From: JACVRW01 sp034664125
GTDB taxonomy: Bacteria; Actinomycetota; Thermoleophilia; Solirubrobacterales; Thermoleophilaceae
Assembly (NCBI GenBank): GCA_034664125.1
Contig: JAXDIG010000009.1
Coordinates: 1 to 64,000, forward strand
DNA length: 64,000 nucleotides
Reading direction: 5' to 3'
Under the pieces are notes generated by a model. It was not told where the DNA came from. It saw nothing but the letters and a program-made list of their open reading frames with translations, and made no database searches. The translations under genes were made by a program, and so were the position numbers. Shown piece after piece: positions 23,783 to 30,133 of this stretch (the first letter of the stretch is position 1; the number at the start of each line of letters is the position of its first letter).

Positions 23783-24435
23783 TGCGCGCAAAAGGACAGC
23801 AGGCCGTGCCGTCAAAGCCTGTGGGCGAGGTGCCGGCTACCGACGACGAGATCAGAGAGAAGTACCTGGAGCGCGCGATCCGTGAGCTGAACCAGCTCAC
23901 GCGCGAGATCCAGGGCTGCGACCACTGCCCGCGCGGCAATTTGATGCCCGTGCTCGGCTCCGGGCACCCGCAGGCGGACATCTTCCTGCTCAAGTACATC
24001 CCGGTCCCCTCGGAGATCGAGGAGGGCGTGGCGTTCTACGGGCGGGCGGGCAGCGCGCTGATGAAGAGCTTCAAGCGGCTCGGCATCGACCCGCTCGCCG
24101 TCTATGGCACCGTCTTCGTGAAGTGCCCGGTCGGCGACACCGACCTGTCGGCGCCGGAGTGCCGCGCGCGCGTGCTGGAGGAGTACGCGATCGTGCAGCC
24201 GCGCATCGTCGTCGTGATGGGCGAGGAGGCGTTGGAGGAGCTGAACGGCCTCGGCGTGCCGCTCGGCCGCGAGATCATGCCCACCGCGGGCGAGATCCAG
24301 CGCCTCACGCCGTCGTGCGACGCGCTCTACGTGCCCGACATCGACCGCTCGCTCGACGAGGAGGTCGCCAAGCGGGAGTTCTGGGCGGCGTTCCGCGCGC
24401 TCGGCGAGTGGTACGCGGACTTCCCTCCGTACTAG
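23782..24435 (+). CDS. Uracil-DNA-glycosylase-fold protein lacking catalytic motifs
   Basis: A 217-residue protein of the family 4/5/UdgX superfamily. Four cysteines (46, 49, 115, 127) in CxxC...C...C order would hold a 4Fe-4S cluster, and VLGSGHPQADIF plus FYGRAGSALM match the family scaffold. However, the active-site GExPG segment is KYIPV (71-75), and the C-terminal HPS motif is replaced by YVPDIDRS. Uracil excision is therefore unlikely; it may be a DNA-binding or redox relic, or have another activity. It overlaps the GT-PHP gene by one base, so the two are co-translated. Confidence 0.8.
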   Translation: MRAKGQQAVPSKPVGEVPATDDEIREKYLERAIRELNQLTREIQGCDHCPRGNLMPVLGSGHPQADIFLLKYIPVPSEIEEGVAFYGRAGSALMKSFKRLGIDPLAVYGTVFVKCPVGDTDLSAPECRARVLEEYAIVQPRIVVVMGEEALEELNGLGVPLGREIMPTAGEIQRLTPSCDALYVPDIDRSLDEEVAKREFWAAFRALGEWYADFPPY

Positions 24436-24456
24436 ATAGAACCGCGTCGGACGGGG

Positions 24457-24462
24457 TACCCT
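24457..24462 (+). promoter_or_regulatory. -10 element (TACCCT) of the UspA-like gene
   Basis: TACCCT ends 6 bases before ATG 24469. Confidence 0.45.
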
Positions 24463-24468
24463 CCCGGA

Positions 24469-24894
24469 ATGGCCGACAAGGCCAGGATCTTGGTCGTCGC
24501 CAACCGGACCGCGGAGTCGCCGGAGCTGCTCGCGGCGCTGCACACCCGCGCCGTCCACGGACCCTGCGAGTTCACCCTGCTGGTGCCCTCGACGCCGCAC
24601 GGGCTGGCGTGGGCGGCGAACACGTACGACGCGGGCAACGAGGAGGCCGAACAGCACCGCCGGGCCTTCCTGGAGGAGCTGCGCGGCGAGGGCCTGGACG
24701 TGGCCGCCGCCAAGGTGGGCGACGCCGATCCGCTGGCCGCGATCTCGGACGAGTGCAACTTCACCGAGTACGACGAGCTGGTCGTGTCGACGCTGCCCCT
24801 GAAGCTGTCCAAGTGGCTGCACGTTGACCTGCCGCGCAAGGCGGAGGCGGCCACCGGCCTGCCGGTCACCCACGTCGTAGGGAGCGAGAGCTAG
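24469..24894 (+). CDS. UspA-like small alpha/beta protein
   Basis: A 141-residue cytosolic protein with a Rossmann-like start (ARILVVANRTAESPELLAAL) and an alternating pattern ending in YDELVVSTLPLKLSKW and LPVTHVV. This resembles stress-protein-like proteins common in actinobacteria that are annotated as universal stress proteins. The ATP-binding glycine-rich loop of true UspA is not evident. The start is probably leaderless (hexamer 6 bases upstream). Its stop overlaps the next start by one base. Confidence 0.65.
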   Translation: MADKARILVVANRTAESPELLAALHTRAVHGPCEFTLLVPSTPHGLAWAANTYDAGNEEAEQHRRAFLEELRGEGLDVAAAKVGDADPLAAISDECNFTEYDELVVSTLPLKLSKWLHVDLPRKAEAATGLPVTHVVGSES

Positions 24895-25073
24895 TGGAGC
24901 TGGAGGAGCACGAGGGAGTCGATCCCGTCATCGAGCGCCGCTGCAGCGAGTGCGGCGCAACGCTGACCGACGCGGAGATCCGAGCGGCGCTCGAAACGAA
25001 GTCCCCCTTCCTGTGCACGGTGCACGCGAACGAAGAGGTCGCGCTGGACGAGGACGCGGAGCCGTCGGGCTAG
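24894..25073 (+). CDS. 59-residue zinc-finger-like small protein
   Basis: GTG 24894 shares its first base with the preceding stop (TAGTG), and the frame runs to TAG 25071-25073. The acidic protein has Cys17-x2-Cys20 (CSEC) and Cys41-x2-His44 (CTVH), a C2CH zinc-binding arrangement, with acidic ends. No family recognised. The coupling to the UspA-like gene and the metal-ligand spacing support it as a real gene. Confidence 0.6.
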   Translation: MELEEHEGVDPVIERRCSECGATLTDAEIRAALETKSPFLCTVHANEEVALDEDAEPSG

Positions 25074-25106
25074 CCCGCAGCATCCGCTGGCGACCGCGAC
25101 CCCGCG

Positions 25107-26468
25107 CTAGGGGAGTTCCAGCAGCGCCACGCACTCGATGTGGGGCGTCTGCGGGAACATGTCGACCGGCTGGACCGTCTTGAGCTCGTAGCCGGCGTCC
25201 ACGATCTGGCGGGCGTTCGGGGCCAGCGTGGTGGGGTTGCACGAGACGTAGACGATTCGCTTCGCCTCCGCCTCCAGCAAGCGCCTGACCACCTTCTGCG
25301 ACAGGCCCGCGCGGGGCGGGTCGACCATCACCACGTCAGGCTTGCCCGACTGCTCGAGCAGCGGGCGCATGGCCAAGCGCACGTCACCGGCGAAGAAGCT
25401 CACGTTGTCCACGCCGTTGAGGCGCGCGTTCTCGATCGCGTCGGCCACCGCCTCCTCGACGATCTCCACGCCCCAGACCTCGGCTGCGTCGAGCGCCATC
25501 ACGAGGGCGATCGTGCCGATCCCGCAGAACAGGTCCAGCACGCGCTCGCGGCCGCTCAGCCCCGCCAGCCCGGTCGCCACCCCGTACAGGCGCTCGGCCA
25601 TCTCGGTGTTGGTCTGGAAGAAGGCGTCCGGCGAGATGCGAAAACGCAGGCCGGACAGCTCCTCCTCGACGTAGGCACTGCCCTTGACCACCTCGGTTTC
25701 GCCCGCTCGGGTCGTCTCGGCGACGCCGGCCGCCCGCGTCCAGAGGAAGCTGTCCCCCGGGGTGGCGGCGGCCAGCTCGGCCACCTGGAAGATCGACCCG
25801 GTGCTGGTCACCAGGCGCGCCTGCAGCTGGCCGGTGCGTCGGCCCTCGCGCACCACCAGGTTGCGCAGCAGCCCGTCCTGGTTGCGGCGGTCCCAAGCCG
25901 GCAGGCCCGCGGCGCGGCACCACGCCTTCACTGCCTCGCGCACCTCGTCCACGCGCTCCGAGGCGAGGACGTCCGTGGTCACGTCGTCGATCAGGTCGAA
26001 GCGACCCGGGCGGTGGAAGCCCAGCACGAGCTCGCCGTTCTCGTCCTCCCCGAACGAGTACTCGACCTTGTTGCGGTAGCGCAGCGTCTCCACGGCGGGA
26101 ACGATCGGCTCGACCGGCGGCGCCTCGAAGCGGCCGATGCGCTCGAGCGCATCGCGGACCTGGTCCTGCTTCTCGCTCAGCTGGCGCTCGTAGGGCAGCA
26201 CCTGCCAGGGCGCCCCGGGGTGCGGGGCCACCGGCTCCACCCGGTCGGGAGAAGGCTCGAGCAGCTCGACCGCGTCCGCCTCCGCGAACGAGCGCTTCGA
26301 CTTGGTCACGCGTGCCCGCACCCGGTCGCCCGGGACGGCGCCGCGCACGAACACCACGTAGCCATCGAGGCGCGCCACCCCGGCGCCGCCGTGGGCGAGC
26401 CGGTCGATCGTCAGCTCGAGCTGGTCGCCCGGGCGCGGGCGGGCGGCACGTGTCTCGATTTCGGTCAT
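25107..26468 (-). CDS. 23S rRNA/tRNA (uracil-C5)-methyltransferase, RlmD/TrmA family, Fe-S cysteines absent
   Basis: A 453-residue enzyme that methylates C5 of a uridine in structured RNA using SAM. It has an N-terminal TRAM RNA-binding domain (about 10-70), the PDAFFQTNTE loop, SAM motif DLFCGIGTIAL, VDPPRAGL and VSCNPTTLAPN with the catalytic Cys, and VDMFPQTPHIE at the end. The usual C-x5-C-x2-C cluster site after the TRAM domain is replaced by APHPGAPWQVLPYERQL, so no 4Fe-4S cluster can form there. ATG 26468 is preceded by a TAGCCT hexamer at 9 bases and no Shine-Dalgarno. Which uridine is modified cannot be told. Confidence 0.9.
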   Translation of the reverse strand: MTEIETRAARPRPGDQLELTIDRLAHGGAGVARLDGYVVFVRGAVPGDRVRARVTKSKRSFAEADAVELLEPSPDRVEPVAPHPGAPWQVLPYERQLSEKQDQVRDALERIGRFEAPPVEPIVPAVETLRYRNKVEYSFGEDENGELVLGFHRPGRFDLIDDVTTDVLASERVDEVREAVKAWCRAAGLPAWDRRNQDGLLRNLVVREGRRTGQLQARLVTSTGSIFQVAELAAATPGDSFLWTRAAGVAETTRAGETEVVKGSAYVEEELSGLRFRISPDAFFQTNTEMAERLYGVATGLAGLSGRERVLDLFCGIGTIALVMALDAAEVWGVEIVEEAVADAIENARLNGVDNVSFFAGDVRLAMRPLLEQSGKPDVVMVDPPRAGLSQKVVRRLLEAEAKRIVYVSCNPTTLAPNARQIVDAGYELKTVQPVDMFPQTPHIECVALLELP

Positions 26469-26477
26469 CGGCCACCG

Positions 26478-26483
26478 AGGCTA
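26478..26483 (-). promoter_or_regulatory. -10 element (TAGCCT) of the RNA methyltransferase gene
   Basis: TAGCCT on the minus strand ends 9 bases before ATG 26468. Confidence 0.4.
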
Positions 26484-26496
26484 GCGGCGCAGCGCG

Positions 26497-26540
26497 AAGC
26501 CAATCTCCACGGGGGTACGGGGGCGCGAGCCCCCGGCTGC
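26497..26540 (+). repeat. Hairpin-bearing dispersed repeat, copy 2
   Basis: Near-identical to 338-381 (3 mismatches in 44). The CCGGGGGC-GCGA-GCCCCCGG hairpin abuts the stop of the minus-strand histone-like gene (26541) and may serve as its terminator; read in that direction its loop is TCGC. Confidence 0.75.
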
Positions 26541-27539
26541 TTACGTCAGCTTCGACTCGATCGCCTGCAGCACCGTCTTGCGGTTGGCGTTGCGGCGTTC
26601 GTGGTCGCGCACCTTGCGCAGCTCGGCCGGCGTGAGGGTGGAGAGGCGCCCCTGGATCTGCGACGCGGTCAGGTCGTCGTATCCGGTGATCGGGAAGTTC
26701 CCCCCGACCCCCGCGGTACGGCGCACCCGGTCGACCTGAGCCAGCGCCGGGGAGGCGCGCCGGACCGCGCGGCCGCGGGCGTTCGAGGCGCGCCCCTCGA
26801 TCTCGTTGCGGCCGCGGCCGAGCAGGCCCTCGAGGTCCTTCAGCACGTCCGTGGTCTGCCGCTGGCCGCGCTTGACGAGCCCCGACGTGATGCGCTGGGC
26901 GTCGCGAGTCGTGACGCGGCCCTGGTCTACGGCCTCGCCCAGGACCTCCTCGATGCGCTCGCGCGAGATCAGCATCATCTCCATCGGCTTGATCAGGTTC
27001 TTGCGGAGCGCGTCGCGCAGCTCGGCGACGGTCTTGGCCTCGACTCCGGCGGCTTGCGCGCCCCGCGCGGCGGTCTTGGCGGTCCCGCTCGCCGCCTTGC
27101 GCGCAGTCTGCTGGCGGCCGCGCGCCTTACCGCCCTTGCGGGCGGCGGCCTTACGCGAAGCGGCGCTGCGGCTGGAAGAAGACTTCGCGGTCGTGGAGCC
27201 GCGGCTGGAGGACGACTTGGTAGCCGAGGAGCCGCGGCGAGAGGAGGACTTGGCGGCCGAGGCGCCGCGGCCGGAGGACGGCTTGGCGGCCGAAGCGCCG
27301 CGGCTGGAAGAAGACTTCGCGGCCGAAGCGCCGCGACCGGAGGACGACTTGGCGGCCGAAGCGCCGCGGCTGGAAGAAGACTTCGCGGCGGAAGCACCGC
27401 GGCCGGAGGAGGCCTTCGCGGCCGAAGCGCCGCGGCCGGAGGACTTCGCCGAGGCGGACCTGGCCCGGCTCGGGGACTTCGCCTTCGAGCCCGAACTGCT
27501 CGACCTGCCCTTGCTGCCACCGCTGCGGCTCTGTGCCAT
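26541..27539 (-). CDS. Histone-like repeat protein with phasin-like C-terminal domain
   Basis: A 332-residue protein in three parts. Residues 1-150 are a basic Ser/Arg/Ala/Lys tail containing nine repeats of about 11 residues (consensus SSxRGASAAK), reminiscent of histone-H1-like nucleoid proteins. Residues about 165-240 are helical with LIKPMEMMLISRERIEEVLGE-like heptads, as in PhaF/phasin-type proteins. Residues about 280-332 (DLTASQIQGRLSTLTPAEL then KVRDHERRNANRK) form a small helical motif seen in actinobacterial proteins. DNA binding by the tail is the likely role. ATG 27539 has GGAGGGA at 7-base spacing. It lies 34 bases after the EEP nuclease gene, so may be co-transcribed. Confidence 0.8.
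   Translation of the reverse strand: MAQSRSGGSKGRSSSSGSKAKSPSRARSASAKSSGRGASAAKASSGRGASAAKSSSSRGASAAKSSSGRGASAAKSSSSRGASAAKPSSGRGASAAKSSSRRGSSATKSSSSRGSTTAKSSSSRSAASRKAAARKGGKARGRQQTARKAASGTAKTAARGAQAAGVEAKTVAELRDALRKNLIKPMEMMLISRERIEEVLGEAVDQGRVTTRDAQRITSGLVKRGQRQTTDVLKDLEGLLGRGRNEIEGRASNARGRAVRRASPALAQVDRVRRTAGVGGNFPITGYDDLTASQIQGRLSTLTPAELRKVRDHERRNANRKTVLQAIESKLT
27150..27443 (-). repeat. In-frame tandem repeat (33-bp units, 66-bp higher-order dimer)
   Basis: Encodes residues about 33-130 of the histone-like protein. Six units are perfect for RGASAAK, then three decayed units follow (RGSSATK, RGSTTAK, RSAASRK). The residue before RG alternates Gly/Ser from unit to unit, so the repeating block is effectively two units long. 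Confidence 0.85.
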
Positions 27540-27573
27540 GACGCGCTCCCTCCGTTGCCCGCTGAGCGGCGGA

Positions 27574-28386
27574 CTATCGCAGGAACGTTGCCACGACGGG
27601 GGCGTGGTCGGAGAGCCGGATGCGCAGCCCGCTCGGCCCGTCGACCTCGCGCTCGGCGGGCGCCGGCTGGCGCGGCCGCTCCACCACTTCGAGCCCGCGC
27701 GCGAGCAGGTGGTCGATCGCGCGAGGACCGGTCGGCTCGCCCAGCCCGAACTGCTCGTGCAGCACGGTGAACGGCCCGGGGTCGCGCGCCGGGCGCAGGT
27801 TGAGGTCGCCGCCGAAGACGAGCGGGTCGTCTCCCGACCAGCGGACCGCGGCGTCCGCCGCGCGCAACACCTCGGCGGTCGCCTGCGCCGCGCGGCCCGC
27901 CGAGGCGTGCAGGTTCGCGACGCACACTCGTCCCCCGCCGGGAAGCTCCAGCCGCGCCCACTGCATCCGGCGCCGCTCTGGCCGGAGCGCGAGCGTCAGG
28001 CGCCGGTGCTCGACCACGCGGCCGGGGTGGCGCACGAGGATCTGGTTCGAGCCTCCCTCGCTCGAGGCGATCAGGTCCGGGTTGAAGTCGGCGAGCCGAC
28101 CCTGCACCCACGGCCACCAGTTGCGCGACGTGAGCACGCGTACGCCGCTCGAACCGGTGCGGCGCGCGAGCTCCGCGAACCAGCGCGGCGGCGCTTCCTG
28201 AAGCAGAGCGATGTCCCACTCGAGGCCGTCGAGCAGGCCCGCGAACTCATCCAGCAGCGGCCTGTTGACCTGCGCGTGCGTGGCGCCGCGCTCGGTCCTC
28301 CGCAGCCGTCGCGAGCGGAGCGTGAAGAGGGCGGGATCGGGGGGGAAGTCGCGCCCGTGGTAGAGGTTCCAGCTGAGGACACGCAT
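27574..28386 (-). CDS. Endonuclease/exonuclease/phosphatase (EEP) family protein
   Basis: A 270-residue metal-dependent phosphoesterase of the DNase I-like fold. Visible motifs are MRVLSWNLYHG (Asn of the metal site), ALLQEA (catalytic Glu), VANLHASAG, VFGGDLNLRP (GDxN) and LSDHAPVVATF (SDH) at the end. It could cleave nucleic acid or a phospholipid or sugar phosphate. ATG 28386 is chosen because the conserved strand begins there; ATG 28398 adds four residues. The start codon abuts the divergent OTC start, so its promoter must lie inside the OTC coding sequence; TAAGCT on the minus strand near 28415 is a candidate. Confidence 0.83.
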   Translation of the reverse strand: MRVLSWNLYHGRDFPPDPALFTLRSRRLRRTERGATHAQVNRPLLDEFAGLLDGLEWDIALLQEAPPRWFAELARRTGSSGVRVLTSRNWWPWVQGRLADFNPDLIASSEGGSNQILVRHPGRVVEHRRLTLALRPERRRMQWARLELPGGGRVCVANLHASAGRAAQATAEVLRAADAAVRWSGDDPLVFGGDLNLRPARDPGPFTVLHEQFGLGEPTGPRAIDHLLARGLEVVERPRQPAPAEREVDGPSGLRIRLSDHAPVVATFLR

Positions 28387-29262
28387 TTGACGCGACATTT
28401 TCTGACAGGCGAGGAGCTTACGACGGGCGAGCTGCACTGGCTCGTCGAGCGCGCGCTCGAGCTCAAGCGGGACCGGCTGCGCTCGCGCGCGCTCGAGGGC
28501 CTGAGCGTGGCACTCGTGTTCGACAGGCCGTCCACCCGCACCCGCGTTTCCTTCGAAACCGGCGTGTTCGAGCTGGGCGGCCGGCCGCTCGTCCTGCGCG
28601 AGGGCGAGCTGCAGCTCTCGCGCGGCGAGTCCCCGCGGGACACGGCCCTGGTGCTCTCGCGCATGGTCCACGCGATCGCCATCCGCACCGGCCCCCACGA
28701 GACGGTAGAGGAGCTGGCCCACTACTCCGACATCCCGGTGATCAACATGCTCACGCGCGATCACCATCCCTGCCAGGCGCTGGCGGACCTGGTCACGCTG
28801 CGCGAGCGCTTCGGACGCCTGGACGGCCTCAAGCTCGCCTACGTCGGCGACGGCAACAACGTGGCGCGCTCGCTGCTGATCGCCTCGCGCCTGGCCGGCG
28901 TGGAGCTCGCGATCGCCACCCCGCCCGAGCTCGCGCTGCCCGAGCTCGCGTCGCTGCCGGTCGACGAGGCGGTCCGCGGCGCCCACGCCATCTACACGGA
29001 CGTATGGGTGAGCATGGGCGACGAGGAGGACGCTCAGCGCAAGCGCGAGCTGCTCGCCCCGTACCGCCTCGACGAGGAGCTGCTCGCCAAGGCGCGCGAC
29101 GACGCGGTCGCCCTGCACTGCCTGCCCGCACACCCGGGCGAGGAGATCTCGGAAGGGGTGCTCTACGGGGAGCGCTCGGCCGTCTGGGACCAGGCCGAGA
29201 ACCGCCTCCACGCCCAGAAAGCCCTGCTGGAGCTCCTTTTCTCTAGTCTTCCGCCGCGATGA
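28387..29262 (+). CDS. argF: Ornithine carbamoyltransferase
   Basis: A 291-residue cytosolic enzyme that forms citrulline from ornithine and carbamoyl phosphate in arginine synthesis. It has the carbamoyl-phosphate motif STRTR, DHHPCQALADL, SMGDEEDAQRK for ornithine and HCLPAHPGEE. It is slightly short for the family but complete. TTG 28387 is supported by GAGGA (28375-28379) and by the family start xRHFLxGEEL. The same frame stays open for 1.5 kb upstream, but that part is the mirror of genes on the other strand. No other arg gene is present. The cupredoxin gene overlaps its stop by ATGA. Confidence 0.93.
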   Translation: MTRHFLTGEELTTGELHWLVERALELKRDRLRSRALEGLSVALVFDRPSTRTRVSFETGVFELGGRPLVLREGELQLSRGESPRDTALVLSRMVHAIAIRTGPHETVEELAHYSDIPVINMLTRDHHPCQALADLVTLRERFGRLDGLKLAYVGDGNNVARSLLIASRLAGVELAIATPPELALPELASLPVDEAVRGAHAIYTDVWVSMGDEEDAQRKRELLAPYRLDEELLAKARDDAVALHCLPAHPGEEISEGVLYGERSAVWDQAENRLHAQKALLELLFSSLPPR

Positions 29263-29651
29263 CGCGCTCCCTTGCACTCCTGTTTGCGTGTCTTGTCCTG
29301 GGCCTCGTGGCGGCCGGGTGCGGGGGTAGCGACAACAGCGGCGGCAGCGGGAACGCCGACACGAAAGCGCAGCCGGCGCCCAAGGCCGAGGGCGAGGGAG
29401 GCGGCGCCACCGTGTCGATGAAGGACATCACGTTCGACCCCGGCGAGGTGACCGTCAAGCCCGGTGACACGGTCACCTGGACGAATGACGACTCGGTCGG
29501 TCACGACGTGACGGCTGACGGCTTCAAGTCCGGCGATCCCGGTGGCCTGCAGCAGGGCGACACCTTCAAGCACAAGTTCGACAAGGCGGGAACGTTCGAC
29601 TACGTGTGCAGCGTGCACCCCGGCATGAAGGGCGCCGTCCGCGTTCAGTAG
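29259..29651 (+). CDS. Cupredoxin (plastocyanin-like) lipoprotein
   Basis: A 130-residue exported protein. A lipoprotein signal peptide ends at LVAAGC (lipid-anchored Cys21), followed by a Gly/Ser/Asn linker and a type-1 copper domain (about 50-130). The copper ligands are visible: His82 (VGHDV), Cys117, His120 and Met123 in YVCSVHPGM. It would carry electrons at the outer face of the membrane. It is translationally coupled to argF (ATGA), which is metabolically unexpected. Its stop overlaps the convergent SnoaL-like gene by 7 bases. Confidence 0.93.
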   Translation: MTRSLALLFACLVLGLVAAGCGGSDNSGGSGNADTKAQPAPKAEGEGGGATVSMKDITFDPGEVTVKPGDTVTWTNDDSVGHDVTADGFKSGDPGGLQQGDTFKHKFDKAGTFDYVCSVHPGMKGAVRVQ

Positions 29652-30133
29652 CGCCGCCGCAGCCCGAAGCCGCGCAGCATCAGCAGCACCGTCTCGCCCA
29701 TGCCGCCGCGCGCCGGCAGCAGGCCGAGCTGCGTGGCGGCGTCGTAGAGGTCGAAGAAGCCGCGCGCGCGCCGCACCTGGCCGTCCGACAGCTCGAGGTA
29801 GTGCAGCCCGTGCAGGCTGACGAAGCGGTCGCTCGCCGGCAGGACGGAGCCCATGTCCCCGCGGTGCGTGCCGAGCGCGCGCCAGGGCACGCACACGTGC
29901 TCGCCCCGGGAGAGCGGAGGAGCGGTGGCCTCCACGCGCAGGTCGGGGAACGCCCCGCGCAGCACCGCCGCGTGGCGGTCGAGCGCATCGACGCGCCGCA
30001 GCGGGTCCACGGCGACGGGATCCTCGTAGGAGACGTCGGGGGTACAGCAGGCCTCGAACCCGGCGCCCTGCCAGCCGGCCCGCCAGCGCGCGGCCAGCTC
30101 GTCGAGAGCGCCGCGCTCGAGCTCGACGCTCAC
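29645..30133 (-). CDS. SnoaL-like / NTF2-fold protein
   Basis: A 162-residue single-domain protein of the SnoaL/NTF2 type (ESTER-cyclase-like polyketide cyclase family). LAARWRAGWQGAGFEACCTPDVSYEDP, LRRVDALDRHAAVLRGAFPDLR and the later VSLHGLHYLELSDGQVRRA mark the cone-shaped pocket. The substrate is unknown. The GTG start overlaps the thiSG stop (GTGA), so it is expressed with the thiazole genes, but a thiamine role is not established. Confidence 0.78.
   Translation of the reverse strand: MSVELERGALDELAARWRAGWQGAGFEACCTPDVSYEDPVAVDPLRRVDALDRHAAVLRGAFPDLRVEATAPPLSRGEHVCVPWRALGTHRGDMGSVLPASDRFVSLHGLHYLELSDGQVRRARGFFDLYDAATQLGLLPARGGMGETVLLMLRGFGLRRRY

Noticed and set aside
27150..27443. CRISPR-like regular repeat array
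   Set aside because: The 33-bp repeats are contiguous, in frame and coding, without spacers or neighbouring cas genes.
25140..27770. 876-codon open frame on the plus strand
   Set aside because: It runs opposite the RNA methyltransferase and histone-like genes, which have clear family motifs; its product is Arg/Ala/His-rich low complexity as expected for an antisense shadow in high-GC DNA.
26806..28386. Open extension of argF upstream with EEDFAAEAPRPED-type repeats
   Set aside because: The repeat is the reverse reading of the Ser/Arg/Ala/Lys array. OTC starts at TTG 28387 with a Shine-Dalgarno and family-typical first residues.
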